Source: Myxococcales bacterium
Lineage (GTDB): Bacteria; Myxococcota; UBA796; SXON01
Direction of reading: 5' to 3'
DNA: 64,000 nucleotides
Assembly (NCBI GenBank): GCA_009692585.1
Contig: SHYX01000022.1
Span: forward strand, 1 to 64,000
In this document: positions 43,585-51,998 of the stretch, one piece after another
Position numbering within the stretch: position 1 is the stretch's first letter
Layout of the letters: each line of letters begins with the position of its first letter
Translations under genes and position numbers: made by a program
The notes under the pieces: model-generated
What the model was told of the DNA's origin: nothing
Database searches by the model: none
What the model saw: only the letters and a program-made list of their open reading frames with translations

Positions 43585-44775
43585 TCAGCGCCCGAGCAGC
43601 AGGCTCACCGCCGCATCGGCGGCGTCCTCGTCGCGATTGATGATGGTGTGGTCGGCGGTCCCGTAGTCGGTGACGGTCATGAAGGTGGCGTGCGCAGGTT
43701 GCAGTGCCAGCAGGTCGTCAAGCGAGGCAGTCGGAACCAACGGATCGGCCGAGGAGTACCAGATCCCCAGGGGGTAGGTCAGCCCACTATTGGAGATGGC
43801 GTGCCACAGGCTGTAGAAGTTGAGCTTGTTGTCGATGTCGTCGCGCCAGCCAGCACCGAGGACGACGAGGTCCCCTTCGATCTGCCCGTCGGCATCGTCG
43901 TCCACATGGTCGGGATAGATCCGGGCGAGACCGTCGTTGATGTCCGAAAACGTGGTGTCGTCCTGCACGAGGCGGGAGAGGAGGTCCATCGTGCTGTCAA
44001 GCACCATGCCCTTGATGGGCGCCGCATTCTGGTTGGGCACGTCGTTGAGGAGATCCCGGATGCGGAGTTCGCTGGCGGCACGCCCACCCTCGCCCAGGCC
44101 GACGATGTAGACGCCGGTGGCGTCGAGGGGGATGGGGAGGTCGTCAAGCCCCAGCTCGGTGCGTTTCTGTGTCGCGACGTCCGGAATCGGATTGGCGATC
44201 GCGGTCATGACCCACGCCAGGTAACGTCCGTCCCGGTGAACGCCGCCGTCCAGCTCCCAGTTGTTGTTCTTGGGGCCGGTCTCGTTGTGCCAGAGGTCCC
44301 CCCAACAGTTGGCCGGGTACAGGGTGAACGCCCCCGCGTCCGCGAGCTTCGCCGGCAGGATGCCGTAGTTGTGCTCGGTCGGCTCCAACTCGGCCGGACC
44401 GAGCCCGTCGAGCAGGCCGAGGGTTTCGAAGACCTTGTTCGCGGCCCACTCGGAGGTGAAGCGATCGTCGCCGGAGTAGTGCACGGCCCCATCGGAGTCG
44501 AAGGCGGGCACCACGCCGTCGGCGCGCGCCTTGACGTAGTCGAAGGCCCCCGCGTGAAAGAAGATCACGATCGGCGCCGGTTCGGTCAGCGTTTCAGCGT
44601 AGACCGCGTAGAACGTGGCCTGGGAGCCGTCCGGGCAGGACAGTCCCGCGTAGTGGAAGGGACGCAGGACCAGGTCGGTGCGGCGGGTGTAGTCGTTCTG
44701 GAAGTGGATGGACTCCACGGAGACGGGGTCCGCCATCGGGGTGAAACAACCGGCGGCGAGCAACAGAACGGTCAA
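43585..44775 (-). CDS. Alpha/beta-hydrolase-like lipoprotein lacking a clear nucleophile
   Basis: A 396-residue lipoprotein (MTVLLLAAGCF lipobox). The body resembles an alpha/beta hydrolase: PIVIFFHAGAFDYVK matches the HGG-like oxyanion strand, GVYIVGLGEGGRAASELRI occupies the nucleophile elbow, LGIWYSSADPLVP matches the Asp strand, and YGTADHTIINRDE fits the His loop. The elbow lacks Ser or Cys at the usual place (G-L-G-E-G), so catalysis is doubtful; it may be a binding protein. The TTG start has GGAGG upstream. It is divergent from the hotdog dehydratase gene across 32 bases. Confidence 0.65.
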   Translation of the reverse strand: MTVLLLAAGCFTPMADPVSVESIHFQNDYTRRTDLVLRPFHYAGLSCPDGSQATFYAVYAETLTEPAPIVIFFHAGAFDYVKARADGVVPAFDSDGAVHYSGDDRFTSEWAANKVFETLGLLDGLGPAELEPTEHNYGILPAKLADAGAFTLYPANCWGDLWHNETGPKNNNWELDGGVHRDGRYLAWVMTAIANPIPDVATQKRTELGLDDLPIPLDATGVYIVGLGEGGRAASELRIRDLLNDVPNQNAAPIKGMVLDSTMDLLSRLVQDDTTFSDINDGLARIYPDHVDDDADGQIEGDLVVLGAGWRDDIDNKLNFYSLWHAISNSGLTYPLGIWYSSADPLVPTASLDDLLALQPAHATFMTVTDYGTADHTIINRDEDAADAAVSLLLGR

Positions 44776-44807
44776 GGAGCCTCCGCCGGGACAGTAGGGC
44801 GCCCCGC

Positions 44808-45308
44808 ATGATAGCCCGGCGGTCGATGCGCTGGCGACTGGTAGACCGGATCGACGAGCTGGAACGGGACCGTTTCGCGGCCGGCCGCGTGTCCTTTTCG
44901 CCGGACCTCGAGCTGTTCCAGGACCACTTCCCGGGCTTTGCCGTGGTGCCAGGGGTGATCCTGATGGAGTCGCTGGCGCAGCTTGCCGGGAAGCTCGTGG
45001 GCTACAGCGTCCGCCTGGCCCGCGGGGACTGGCCGTTCCCCATCCTGTCGATGATGCAGGCGGTGAAGTTCCGTCGGTTCGTCCGCCCCGGTGAGGTGGT
45101 CCGCCTCGAAGCCCGGGTGCTCAGCTTGCGCGACGAAAGCGCGGTGATGGACGTGCGCGCCTGGGTCGACGGGCGCATCGTGGCGCAGGCCGAGCAGACC
45201 TTCGTGTTCAACGCGGTGAAGCTTGACTCGGACGCGGAAGCCGAACGACTCGAACGCATCGAGCGCAGCGAGCTGGCGCGTTTGTGGCCTGCGTACCCGC
45301 ATGACTGA
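44808..45308 (+). CDS. FabZ-like hotdog dehydratase (3-hydroxyacyl-ACP)
   Basis: A 166-residue hotdog-fold protein. The active site is DHFPGFAVVPGVILMESLAQ, with His40 and Glu54 in the positions used by FabZ. A 3-hydroxyacyl-thioester dehydratase role is likely, although some relatives are thioesterases. It is the first gene of the lipid-synthesis cluster and overlaps the first ketosynthase start by eight bases. The ATG at 44808 is the first; a second ATG at 44826 is also possible. Confidence 0.88.
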   Translation: MIARRSMRWRLVDRIDELERDRFAAGRVSFSPDLELFQDHFPGFAVVPGVILMESLAQLAGKLVGYSVRLARGDWPFPILSMMQAVKFRRFVRPGEVVRLEARVLSLRDESAVMDVRAWVDGRIVAQAEQTFVFNAVKLDSDAEAERLERIERSELARLWPAYPHD

Positions 45309-46458
45309 GCGGGTGGTGGTGACCGGGGTGGGCATGGTCAGTCCGCTTGGCGTCGGCGTGGAGGCCACCTGGCAGGCGGTCCTGCGTGGCGACAACGGCA
45401 TCGGGCCCATCCGACGCTTCGATGCGACCGGGTTTCCGGTCACGTTCGCCGCCGAGGCTCCCGTGGCGGGGCAGGGCGCCGCGCTGAAGGCGGCGCTGAC
45501 CGACCTGGCGCTGCGGGAAGCGCTCCGGCAGAGCGGCGTGCCCCCGGGTCCACGCCTGGGCGTGTGCGTCGGCAGTGAGGCCTGCCGCCCTCCCTGGCCC
45601 TGGTTGTGGAACCAGCGTGCGCCCGCGCCGGCCGACATCGAGGCGCTCGCTCCCGACGCGCCGACCCGCTTCGTTGCGGAGGTGGCGGGCGCCGGCGGCC
45701 CACGCAGCACGGTGTCCACCGCGTGCACATCGAGCTCCCAGGCGCTGGGCGAGGCCCTGCGTCGCGTCCGGCGCGGCGAGGTCGACGCCATGATCTGCGG
45801 CGGGGTCGACGCGCTCTCCGACCCGCTGATGGTGGTGGGGTTCTCCAAACTCGGTGCGCTGTCCACTCGGAACGACGCGCCCGACCGCGCGAGCCGCCCC
45901 TTCGACCTGCATCGTGATGGATTTGTGCTCGGCGAGGGCGCAGGCATTCTGGTCATCGAGCGCGAATCGGTGGCGAGGTCCCGGGGCGCGCCGGTGCTCG
46001 CGGTGCTGGAAGGATACGGCTGCACCTGCAATGCGTGGCGAATCACCGACTCCCCGCCGGATGGGCGCGGCGCGCGCGAGGCCATGCGGACGGCCATCCT
46101 CGATGCGGGGCTTACGATGGGGGACGTCGGCTACGTCAACGCGCACGGCACGTCCACGCAGCAGAACGACGCGTCGGAGAGCGCGGCGATCGAGGCGTTG
46201 CTCGGCCCGGTGCCGACGTCTTCCACCAAGGGGAGCATGGGGCACCTGGTGGCGGCTTGCGGCGCGGTCGAGGCCATCCTCTGCGTGCTGGCGCTGCGTG
46301 ACCAGGTCATGCCCGGCGGTCGCAACCTGGACGAGCCGGATCCGGCGTGTCGGGTCAACCTCGTCCGCCACAGCCGCGAGGCCCGGTTGGACCATGTCCT
46401 GACCAACGCCTTCGGGTTCGGGGGCAGCAACGGCTCGCTCGTCTTCGGGCGCCCATGA
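45301..46458 (+). CDS. Beta-ketoacyl-ACP synthase (FabF/KS-alpha type)
   Basis: A 385-residue condensing enzyme with the full catalytic set: Cys142 in STACTSSSQALG, His282 in NAHGTSTQQND and His315 in KGSMGHLVAACG with Lys310. The C-terminal NAFGFGGSNGSLVF is the usual KS closing motif. It extends an acyl chain by decarboxylative condensation with malonyl-ACP. The gene overlaps the dehydratase by eight bases and the next, shorter KS-like gene by the ATGA type, exactly as KS-alpha/KS-beta pairs do. Inference: KS-alpha of a type II system. Confidence 0.95.
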   Translation: MTERVVVTGVGMVSPLGVGVEATWQAVLRGDNGIGPIRRFDATGFPVTFAAEAPVAGQGAALKAALTDLALREALRQSGVPPGPRLGVCVGSEACRPPWPWLWNQRAPAPADIEALAPDAPTRFVAEVAGAGGPRSTVSTACTSSSQALGEALRRVRRGEVDAMICGGVDALSDPLMVVGFSKLGALSTRNDAPDRASRPFDLHRDGFVLGEGAGILVIERESVARSRGAPVLAVLEGYGCTCNAWRITDSPPDGRGAREAMRTAILDAGLTMGDVGYVNAHGTSTQQNDASESAAIEALLGPVPTSSTKGSMGHLVAACGAVEAILCVLALRDQVMPGGRNLDEPDPACRVNLVRHSREARLDHVLTNAFGFGGSNGSLVFGRP

Positions 46459-47183
46459 TCGCCGCGGTCGGAGCCGTCCTGCCTGCTGGGCTGCGGGTCC
46501 ATCCACCGCTGTCTGCGCTGCCCTCCGCGCTGGCGGGCGTCGTGGACGGACCCGATCTGGTGCCTTGGCTCAAGCGTCGAAAGGACGCGAGGCTCCTGCC
46601 CCGCGCGGCCGAGCTGGCGTTGCCTGCCGCGGGCCGCGCCCTGTCCGGGTTCTCCGGGGACAGGGACGAGCTGGGGTTGTTCGTCGCGGTCGGCCGTGAG
46701 CCGCCCGACGAGGGGGAGGCCGAGGCCAGCATCGCCGCGATGGCCAGGGACGGCCGGCTGGACCGTGAACGGTTCGGCGACGAGGGCCGGGCGCTGTACC
46801 CTCCGTTATTGCCCCTGCGCACGCTTCCGAACATGGTGCTGGCCCACGTGGCCATCCAATCCGGCATCCGCGGCGACAACGCCTGCCTCGCGGGCGGCTT
46901 CGACGCTGGGGCCGCGGTGTGGGAGGCGGCTAACGACGCCCTCGCCGCGGGACGGTGCGTCGCGGCGCTGGTGGGGGCGGCGTTCTCGGCTGTCGATCGG
47001 GCCAGCGCGCGTGACCGCCACCGGCTCGGGCAGACCGAGCCCCCGGGGGAGGGCGCGATTTTCGTGCTGCTGCTGGCTCCGACCGTCCGTCCGCACGCAG
47101 ACCTGCGCGCCTGGCGCCAGCGGGTCGGCGCGCTGGGCCCGGTGGATGCGTTCCTGGGTGCCGTCGGGGTGGCCCCCGGCTGA
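46455..47183 (+). CDS. Short KS-like protein, chain-length-factor candidate
   Basis: A 242-residue protein resembling only the first half of a ketosynthase (thiolase fold). The key region is LPNMVLAHVAIQSGIRGDNA-CLAGGFDAGAAV, where a KS would have its active-site cysteine loop; RGDN is at 139-142 and a cysteine at 144. The His residues of the second half are absent because that half is missing. The size matches the PF13723-type chain-length factors that accompany ketosynthases in aryl-polyene clusters. It overlaps the KS gene before it (ATGA), which supports a heterodimer. No catalytic activity is expected. Confidence 0.72.
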   Translation: MIAAVGAVLPAGLRVHPPLSALPSALAGVVDGPDLVPWLKRRKDARLLPRAAELALPAAGRALSGFSGDRDELGLFVAVGREPPDEGEAEASIAAMARDGRLDRERFGDEGRALYPPLLPLRTLPNMVLAHVAIQSGIRGDNACLAGGFDAGAAVWEAANDALAAGRCVAALVGAAFSAVDRASARDRHRLGQTEPPGEGAIFVLLLAPTVRPHADLRAWRQRVGALGPVDAFLGAVGVAPG

Positions 47184-47209
47184 CGGGAGCCTTGGCGTGG
47201 CCGGCGTGC

Positions 47210-47215
47210 TACGGT
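47210..47215 (+). promoter_or_regulatory. Candidate -10 box (TACGGT), leaderless spacing
   Basis: TACGGT lies eight bases before the ATG of the kinase at 47224, within the 40-base gap after the KS-like gene. The kinase may thus have its own promoter inside the lipid cluster. Confidence 0.35.
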
Positions 47216-47223
47216 CGCGCGGC

Positions 47224-49530
47224 ATGGCCAGTCGAGACTCCGCCCGTCGTTTTCATTTCATTCGTGAGATTGCCTCGGGCGGTTTCGGCTCGGTGTATCT
47301 GGCCAAGGTCATCCACGCGGACGGCTTCTCAAGGTTGGTCGGGATCAAACTGTTGCATCGCCGCTGGTCGGAGAACAAGGAGATCGGCCAGCGGATGCGT
47401 GACGAAGCGCGGCTCCTGGGCTGGCTGCGGCACCGCAACATCGTCGACGTCATCGACCTCACCAGCATCGATGGCCGTGCCGCGGTCATCATGGAGTACC
47501 TCGACGCCGTCGACTTCAAGTCTGTCGTGCAGTCCCTCGCCGAGCGCGGCGAGCGCGTGCCGCCGTATGCGGCGCTGGAGGCGATGGCGTTCGTCGCCAG
47601 CGCGCTTGACGCGGCGTACAACCGACCTCCGTACGAGGGTGAAAAGCCGCTGCGGGTGATCCATCGCGACATCAAGCCGAGCAACATCATGGTCGACGAG
47701 GCCGGCACGGTCAAAGTGCTGGACTTCGGCGTTGCCCGAGGTGAGTTCGAAAATCGCGAGAGCCATACCTCCGAACTCCAGTTCGGGTCGGTCGAATACA
47801 TGCCTCCGGAGCGGCTCTTCTTCGAGCCCGAGACCGATCGTGCCGACGTCTACTCGCTGGGGGCAACCCTCTTCGAGGTGCTCACCGGCGAACGCCTGGG
47901 GAAAGCGAAGGGGCGCGCCGAAAAACACGCGGCCTTCCTGGAGGACCGGCTGTCGTTTTTGGCGGCCAGTTGCCCGCTCGCCAATCCCCAGGGCGGAGAC
48001 ATGGCTCGCCTGATTCGTGAAATGTGCTCATATAATGCTGATAATAGACCGTCGTCGGAGTCGGTCGTGACCCGGGCTCGCACCCTGGCGCGGTTGATGC
48101 CGGGGCCGGCGCTCAGCGAGTGGTCGGAGGTGGTGGTCAAGCCGTTGGTGGCCGAGGCCCGGCGCGCGCCGCGGGAGCCGAACCCGCTCACCGACTCGAT
48201 CATGTCCGAAGACAGCACGGTCTTCGGCTCGCCCGAGGCCGAGGCGAACCTTGCGGCGGCGCGTGCCGAGGGGCCGCCGGCCGAACCGGTCACCGTGGAC
48301 GATGTGCCTCGGGAAGATCAGCGCTGGGCAATGTTGCGTCAGGCCGCGCTGGCCGAGTTGGAAAATAACCCCGTTGCCACCGGCGAAGAGGACTTCGGCG
48401 ACGAGCCCACGCGCATCGGGTTGGACCTTTCCTCGATATCGAATCTGGCGGCGACGCCCCACGGGGCGATGTCGGCGCCGATGCCGACGGCGGCCCCCGC
48501 GCGGGAGCCCGCGCCCACGCCTGCGCGCGGCGGGGCCCCGGCACCGAAGTTGCCGCGTCCCTCCGAGGCCGCGGCGCCGCCCCGCGGCGCGCTGTCGGCG
48601 CCGATGCCGCGCGGAATCGGCGCGGCGTCGCCGGGCGTCCCGCTGGTGGCCCCCCCCCCGGCGCCAATGACCTTCCTCCCCGAGATCAAACCCGGCGACT
48701 TCGACCCCCCCTCCGCGGAGGCGCTCAAGCCGATCCTGGCGGCAGCGCAGGCCATCGTTCCCAACGCGGGTGAGCGTCCCCTCGTTGACGAGGCGGTCGT
48801 CGCGGGGCTGGAACGGCTGCGCGCCAACATGACGATGGTGCCACCGGATGACCTCGACGAGGCGCCCACCACCGCGACTCCGCCCCGGCCCCCCCCGCCC
48901 CGCTCCGCGGACACGTTCCCAAGCATGACCGGACCGCGCCCGATGGTGGCGGCGCCCTCGGCCAGGCTCGACGCGCCGGCGCCGGCGCCGCCTCCGCCCG
49001 CCAACACGCCGCCGGCCGCGCTCGTCCGTAGCGCTTCGGCTCCGAGGACCCCGCCCCGGGCACTGGCGCCCGTCCGACCCTCGCCCGATCCGTTCGAGGA
49101 CCCGCCTCCGTCGGGGTGGGGTCCGATACTGCTCGTCGCCGCGGTCCTGGGTATGGGGGCGGTCCTTGGTCTGGTGTTCGGGGTCAGCTACGTCGCGTGG
49201 CAGTACTTCCAGAACACCATGGCCGCGCCAGCCTCGGTAGTCGCGACAGCGCCCGCGGCAACGGCGGATCGTGCCCCCGCGGCCGCTGCCGCCGGTCCGA
49301 ACGACGTGGTCTTCGCCTCCGCCGCGAGCGACACCCGCTCCATGAGCGTGGAATGCGGGGGCGTTACGGCGACCGGTATCCGCGAGGCCGTCCTGGTGGC
49401 TCCGGTCACCGGACCCTGCCTCGTGAGCCTGGTGAAGATGGACCGCAGCCGCGTGCGCGCCGAGGTCGCGGCGCCCACCGCCGGCCGGTGGACCTGCTTC
49501 TCCGCCGACGCCAGGTCCTGCACGAAGTGA
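47224..49530 (+). CDS. Transmembrane Ser/Thr protein kinase
   Basis: A 768-residue Hanks-type kinase. The ATP loop is IASGGFGSVYLAK, the Lys is in LVGIKLL, the catalytic loop is VIHRDIKPSNIMVD, and the metal loop is VLDFGVARG followed by YMPPERLFFE. The kinase ends near residue 280. Then comes a 330-residue Ala/Pro-rich linker containing two near-identical GA(M/L)SAPMP motifs, one membrane helix (GPILLVAAVLGMGAVLGLVFG) and an outside domain of about 90 residues with cysteines. It sits between ketosynthase genes, and the next KS start overlaps its stop (GTGA), so it may phosphorylate lipid-synthesis proteins; this is inference. Confidence 0.95.
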   Translation: MASRDSARRFHFIREIASGGFGSVYLAKVIHADGFSRLVGIKLLHRRWSENKEIGQRMRDEARLLGWLRHRNIVDVIDLTSIDGRAAVIMEYLDAVDFKSVVQSLAERGERVPPYAALEAMAFVASALDAAYNRPPYEGEKPLRVIHRDIKPSNIMVDEAGTVKVLDFGVARGEFENRESHTSELQFGSVEYMPPERLFFEPETDRADVYSLGATLFEVLTGERLGKAKGRAEKHAAFLEDRLSFLAASCPLANPQGGDMARLIREMCSYNADNRPSSESVVTRARTLARLMPGPALSEWSEVVVKPLVAEARRAPREPNPLTDSIMSEDSTVFGSPEAEANLAAARAEGPPAEPVTVDDVPREDQRWAMLRQAALAELENNPVATGEEDFGDEPTRIGLDLSSISNLAATPHGAMSAPMPTAAPAREPAPTPARGGAPAPKLPRPSEAAAPPRGALSAPMPRGIGAASPGVPLVAPPPAPMTFLPEIKPGDFDPPSAEALKPILAAAQAIVPNAGERPLVDEAVVAGLERLRANMTMVPPDDLDEAPTTATPPRPPPPRSADTFPSMTGPRPMVAAPSARLDAPAPAPPPPANTPPAALVRSASAPRTPPRALAPVRPSPDPFEDPPPSGWGPILLVAAVLGMGAVLGLVFGVSYVAWQYFQNTMAAPASVVATAPAATADRAPAAAAAGPNDVVFASAASDTRSMSVECGGVTATGIREAVLVAPVTGPCLVSLVKMDRSRVRAEVAAPTAGRWTCFSADARSCTK

Positions 49531-50684
49531 CGGGCGCGCGCGTCGTGGTGACCGGCGTCGCGGTGCGGACGGCGGGCCGTCCGGACGTACGATCGGCCGA
49601 ATCGGACCCCGACGCGGAGGTGCTCGGCATCCGCATGGTCGCGCGCGTGGGCGGCGTTCCTGACGATCCCGAGTTCCCCGACGACCGGAAGGGAGCCCTG
49701 GCCAGTGCGGTGTTTGCGGAGCTCGGGCCGCCGCCGCCGGGGGCGCGGGTGGGCGTCTTCCTCGGCACGGGGCTGTCTTCGTTGACCCCGCACGAGCTGG
49801 AGGTGGACCTGTATCCGTGGCTGCGGGAGGGCCGATTCGATCGCGATGCCATCACCCGGGACCTCGATTCCACGCGCCCGTCGCCACGTCGGCATGTGCC
49901 CGAGCGGGTGACGCAGGTCCTCGGGGCCAGGGTCGGCGCGGTGAGATCGGAGACCAGCTTCTCCGCCTGCGCCGCCGCTGCGCAGTCGATCGCGGCGGCG
50001 GCGCGCGCGGTCGGGAGCGGGGACATCGACCTCGCGTATGCCGGCGGGCACGACTCCATGTTGCACCCGCTCGGCTACCTCAGCTTCGTGGTGTTGGGCG
50101 CGCTCTCGCCGACCCGGGCGCGACCCTTCGATCGTGCGCGCGACGGCTTCATGATCGGGGAGGGTGCGGCGGTCCTGCGTCTGGAGCGCGAGGACGACGC
50201 CCGGGCTCGTGGGGTCCCGATCGTGGCCCGCTTCCTCGGCGCTGGCAGTTCGATCGACGCCCACAGCGTCACCGCCCCGCATCCCGAGGGTCGAGGCGCG
50301 GCGCTGGCCATGCGCCGGGCGCTGCGGGACGCGGGACTGACCGCGGGCGACGTGGACTACGTCAACGCCCACGGTACCGGCACGCCGGTCGGAGACATCG
50401 CGGAGTCGCTCGCCATCGCCGCGGTGCTCGGCGAGGTTCCGACCGGCTCGTTCAAGGGAGCCTTCGGGCATTGCATCGCGGCGGCTGGCGCCGTCGAGTT
50501 GGCGTGGTGCATCCGGGGGATGGCCGAGGGGGTCACCTATGGAACGGTGGGGTGTGAAGAACTCGACCCCGCCATCGCCTGCCACGTCCTCGTGGAGGGG
50601 CTACCGCGGCCTCCGAGCGTGGTGTTGTCCAACAGTTTTGGCTTCGGTGGGCAGAACTGCGCGATCATCGTCGGGCGCGGGTAG
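49527..50684 (+). CDS. Beta-ketoacyl-ACP synthase, second KS
   Basis: A 385-residue ketosynthase with the complete Cys148 (TSFSACAAAAQ), His282 (NAHGTGTPVGD) and His315 (KGAFGHCIAAAG) triad and a C-terminal SNSFGFGGQNCAII. It is the same length as the KS at 45301, with its His pair at identical positions, but clearly diverged at the N-terminus, so the two are paralogous subunits or handle different chain lengths. GTG at 49527 overlaps the kinase stop. It is separated from the ACP/reductase part by four exported-protein genes on both strands. Confidence 0.95.
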   Translation: MTGARVVVTGVAVRTAGRPDVRSAESDPDAEVLGIRMVARVGGVPDDPEFPDDRKGALASAVFAELGPPPPGARVGVFLGTGLSSLTPHELEVDLYPWLREGRFDRDAITRDLDSTRPSPRRHVPERVTQVLGARVGAVRSETSFSACAAAAQSIAAAARAVGSGDIDLAYAGGHDSMLHPLGYLSFVVLGALSPTRARPFDRARDGFMIGEGAAVLRLEREDDARARGVPIVARFLGAGSSIDAHSVTAPHPEGRGAALAMRRALRDAGLTAGDVDYVNAHGTGTPVGDIAESLAIAAVLGEVPTGSFKGAFGHCIAAAGAVELAWCIRGMAEGVTYGTVGCEELDPAIACHVLVEGLPRPPSVVLSNSFGFGGQNCAIIVGRG

Positions 50685-50704
50685 GCGACGACGGCGCGGG
50701 GTGC

Positions 50705-51550
50705 TCAACCCTCCACGAGCACCGTGAACACCAGGACGACCGCGGTGGTCGGCTCTGATTCGCGGGTGAATTGGATCCACATCCGGTAAAAACCAGGGGT
50801 CGGGAGCACGTAGTGGAAGGGCAGGTCCGGACCGACATACACGGTTGGCATCGGGTGCCCGGGCGCGACGTTCTCCATCCCCGGGAACCAGGCGTGCGTA
50901 TGCGCGGAGAAGTCGAGCGTGCTGGTGGCGAGGAACGCATGCGCGTCGGCACCGAGGTATGGCACGAGGTCGGTGATCTCGGCGCCAGAGGCATCGGTGA
51001 GGTGGATGTTCCACGAGGCTTCGAAGCCGGGCACCGCGGGGGCGTCCCAGGTGAGGGTTCCGGTGACATCCCGGTCACTGGCGACGTCGTTCGGCGTGAG
51101 CACCGGTGCGTCCGCCTGCGCGGGGCCGCCGCCGGCGACGAGCGCACCGACTGTGGACAGGTATTGGTTGCGATGGGCGTAATCGAACACCACGAGGTAT
51201 TCGCCGGCCAGGGGAACGGTCAACGGGAATTCGAACGACGCATTGCGAAGATTATCGGCGGTGAACAGCTGGTAGTCTTCGTGGTGTCGGTGTTGGAAGC
51301 TGGTCAGGTCGCGACTGACGAACTGGACGTGGGACATCCGCTCGTGGGAGGTCTGCAGGTCTTCGATGGGGCGTGCCAACTGATCGACGATCTGGTAGCG
51401 GAACGTCGCCGACTCCCCGGCGACGATTGGGTGGGGCTCGGTCGAAAAATGCACGTCGTAGTCGGTGACCGGGAGCGCGCCGCTGCCAGCAGTGTCCTGG
51501 CTCTCGTCGGTGCCGGTGGGATCGCAGCTCAGGAACATCACAAGGAACAT
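50705..51550 (-). CDS. Lipoprotein with YtkA/FixH-like beta domains, possible metal binding
   Basis: A 281-residue lipoprotein (MFLVMFLSCDPT). Two beta-domains of the kind found in envelope proteins linked to copper or heavy metals: DYDVHFSTEPHPIVAGESAT, MSHVQFVSRDLTSFQHRHHED and later LVPYLGADAHAFLATSTLDF plus SAHTHAWFPG. Histidines cluster in HRHHED and AHTHAW, where relatives have 'HLHP' motifs. A metal site is plausible but not shown. It overlaps the lipoprotein gene upstream by 13 bases, so both are translated from one mRNA. Confidence 0.68.
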   Translation of the reverse strand: MFLVMFLSCDPTGTDESQDTAGSGALPVTDYDVHFSTEPHPIVAGESATFRYQIVDQLARPIEDLQTSHERMSHVQFVSRDLTSFQHRHHEDYQLFTADNLRNASFEFPLTVPLAGEYLVVFDYAHRNQYLSTVGALVAGGGPAQADAPVLTPNDVASDRDVTGTLTWDAPAVPGFEASWNIHLTDASGAEITDLVPYLGADAHAFLATSTLDFSAHTHAWFPGMENVAPGHPMPTVYVGPDLPFHYVLPTPGFYRMWIQFTRESEPTTAVVLVFTVLVEG

Positions 51551-51948
51551 CCGGACTCCTCGGCATGGATGTAGATGAAGTCGCCGGCGTAGGGTTCGAT
51601 TGGGCTGTGGTCGGCGTTGGACAGTTCGGCCCTGAGTTGGTATTCAAAACCCGTCTGCGCGTCGACGACATCGAGATCCTCGCCCTGAATCATCGCGACG
51701 TCGAGTCCGTTGAGAGTGACGTCGACGTGGCCGGTGTTCGGGAGGGGCGGGTCGGGTGGCGCGTAGGGGTCCACCAGGGTGAGATTCTCGATCTGCAACC
51801 GCACGTGGAAGCTCGTGCTGCACACGGTCGCGTCGGCCTCCGGCTCCAGGATCACGATGGTGGGCGGCCCGGAGGGCTCGGCAGAGTCCGCGCTGTCCGT
51901 GGGGGTGGAGCATCCCGAGGCGACGAGGGCGAAGAGGCAGTGGCGCAC
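51538..51948 (-). CDS. Small lipoprotein, beta-rich, unknown function
   Basis: A 136-residue lipoprotein, signal CLFALVASGCSTPTDSADSA. The body is a single Ig-like domain: TIVILEPEADATVCSTSFHV, LQIENLTLVDPYAPPDPPLP and GHVDVTLNGLDVAMIQGED. The GTG at 51948 gives a normal lipoprotein signal; a further upstream ATG would add 16 residues. It is the first gene of a pair with the YtkA/FixH-like protein and is divergent from the MYXO-CTERM protein. Confidence 0.66.
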   Translation of the reverse strand: MRHCLFALVASGCSTPTDSADSAEPSGPPTIVILEPEADATVCSTSFHVRLQIENLTLVDPYAPPDPPLPNTGHVDVTLNGLDVAMIQGEDLDVVDAQTGFEYQLRAELSNADHSPIEPYAGDFIYIHAEESGCSL

Positions 51949-51998
51949 CGCTGCGTGATACCCCGGAAGCGGCGTCCTGCGCCATACCGAGTCCAACC

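Noticed and set aside
46455..47183. The 242-residue KS-like protein as a broken ketosynthase pseudogene
   Set aside because: Its frame is clean, it overlaps the KS gene in a coupled manner, and a second protein of the same length and motif exists at 54617, so a short functional family is more likely.
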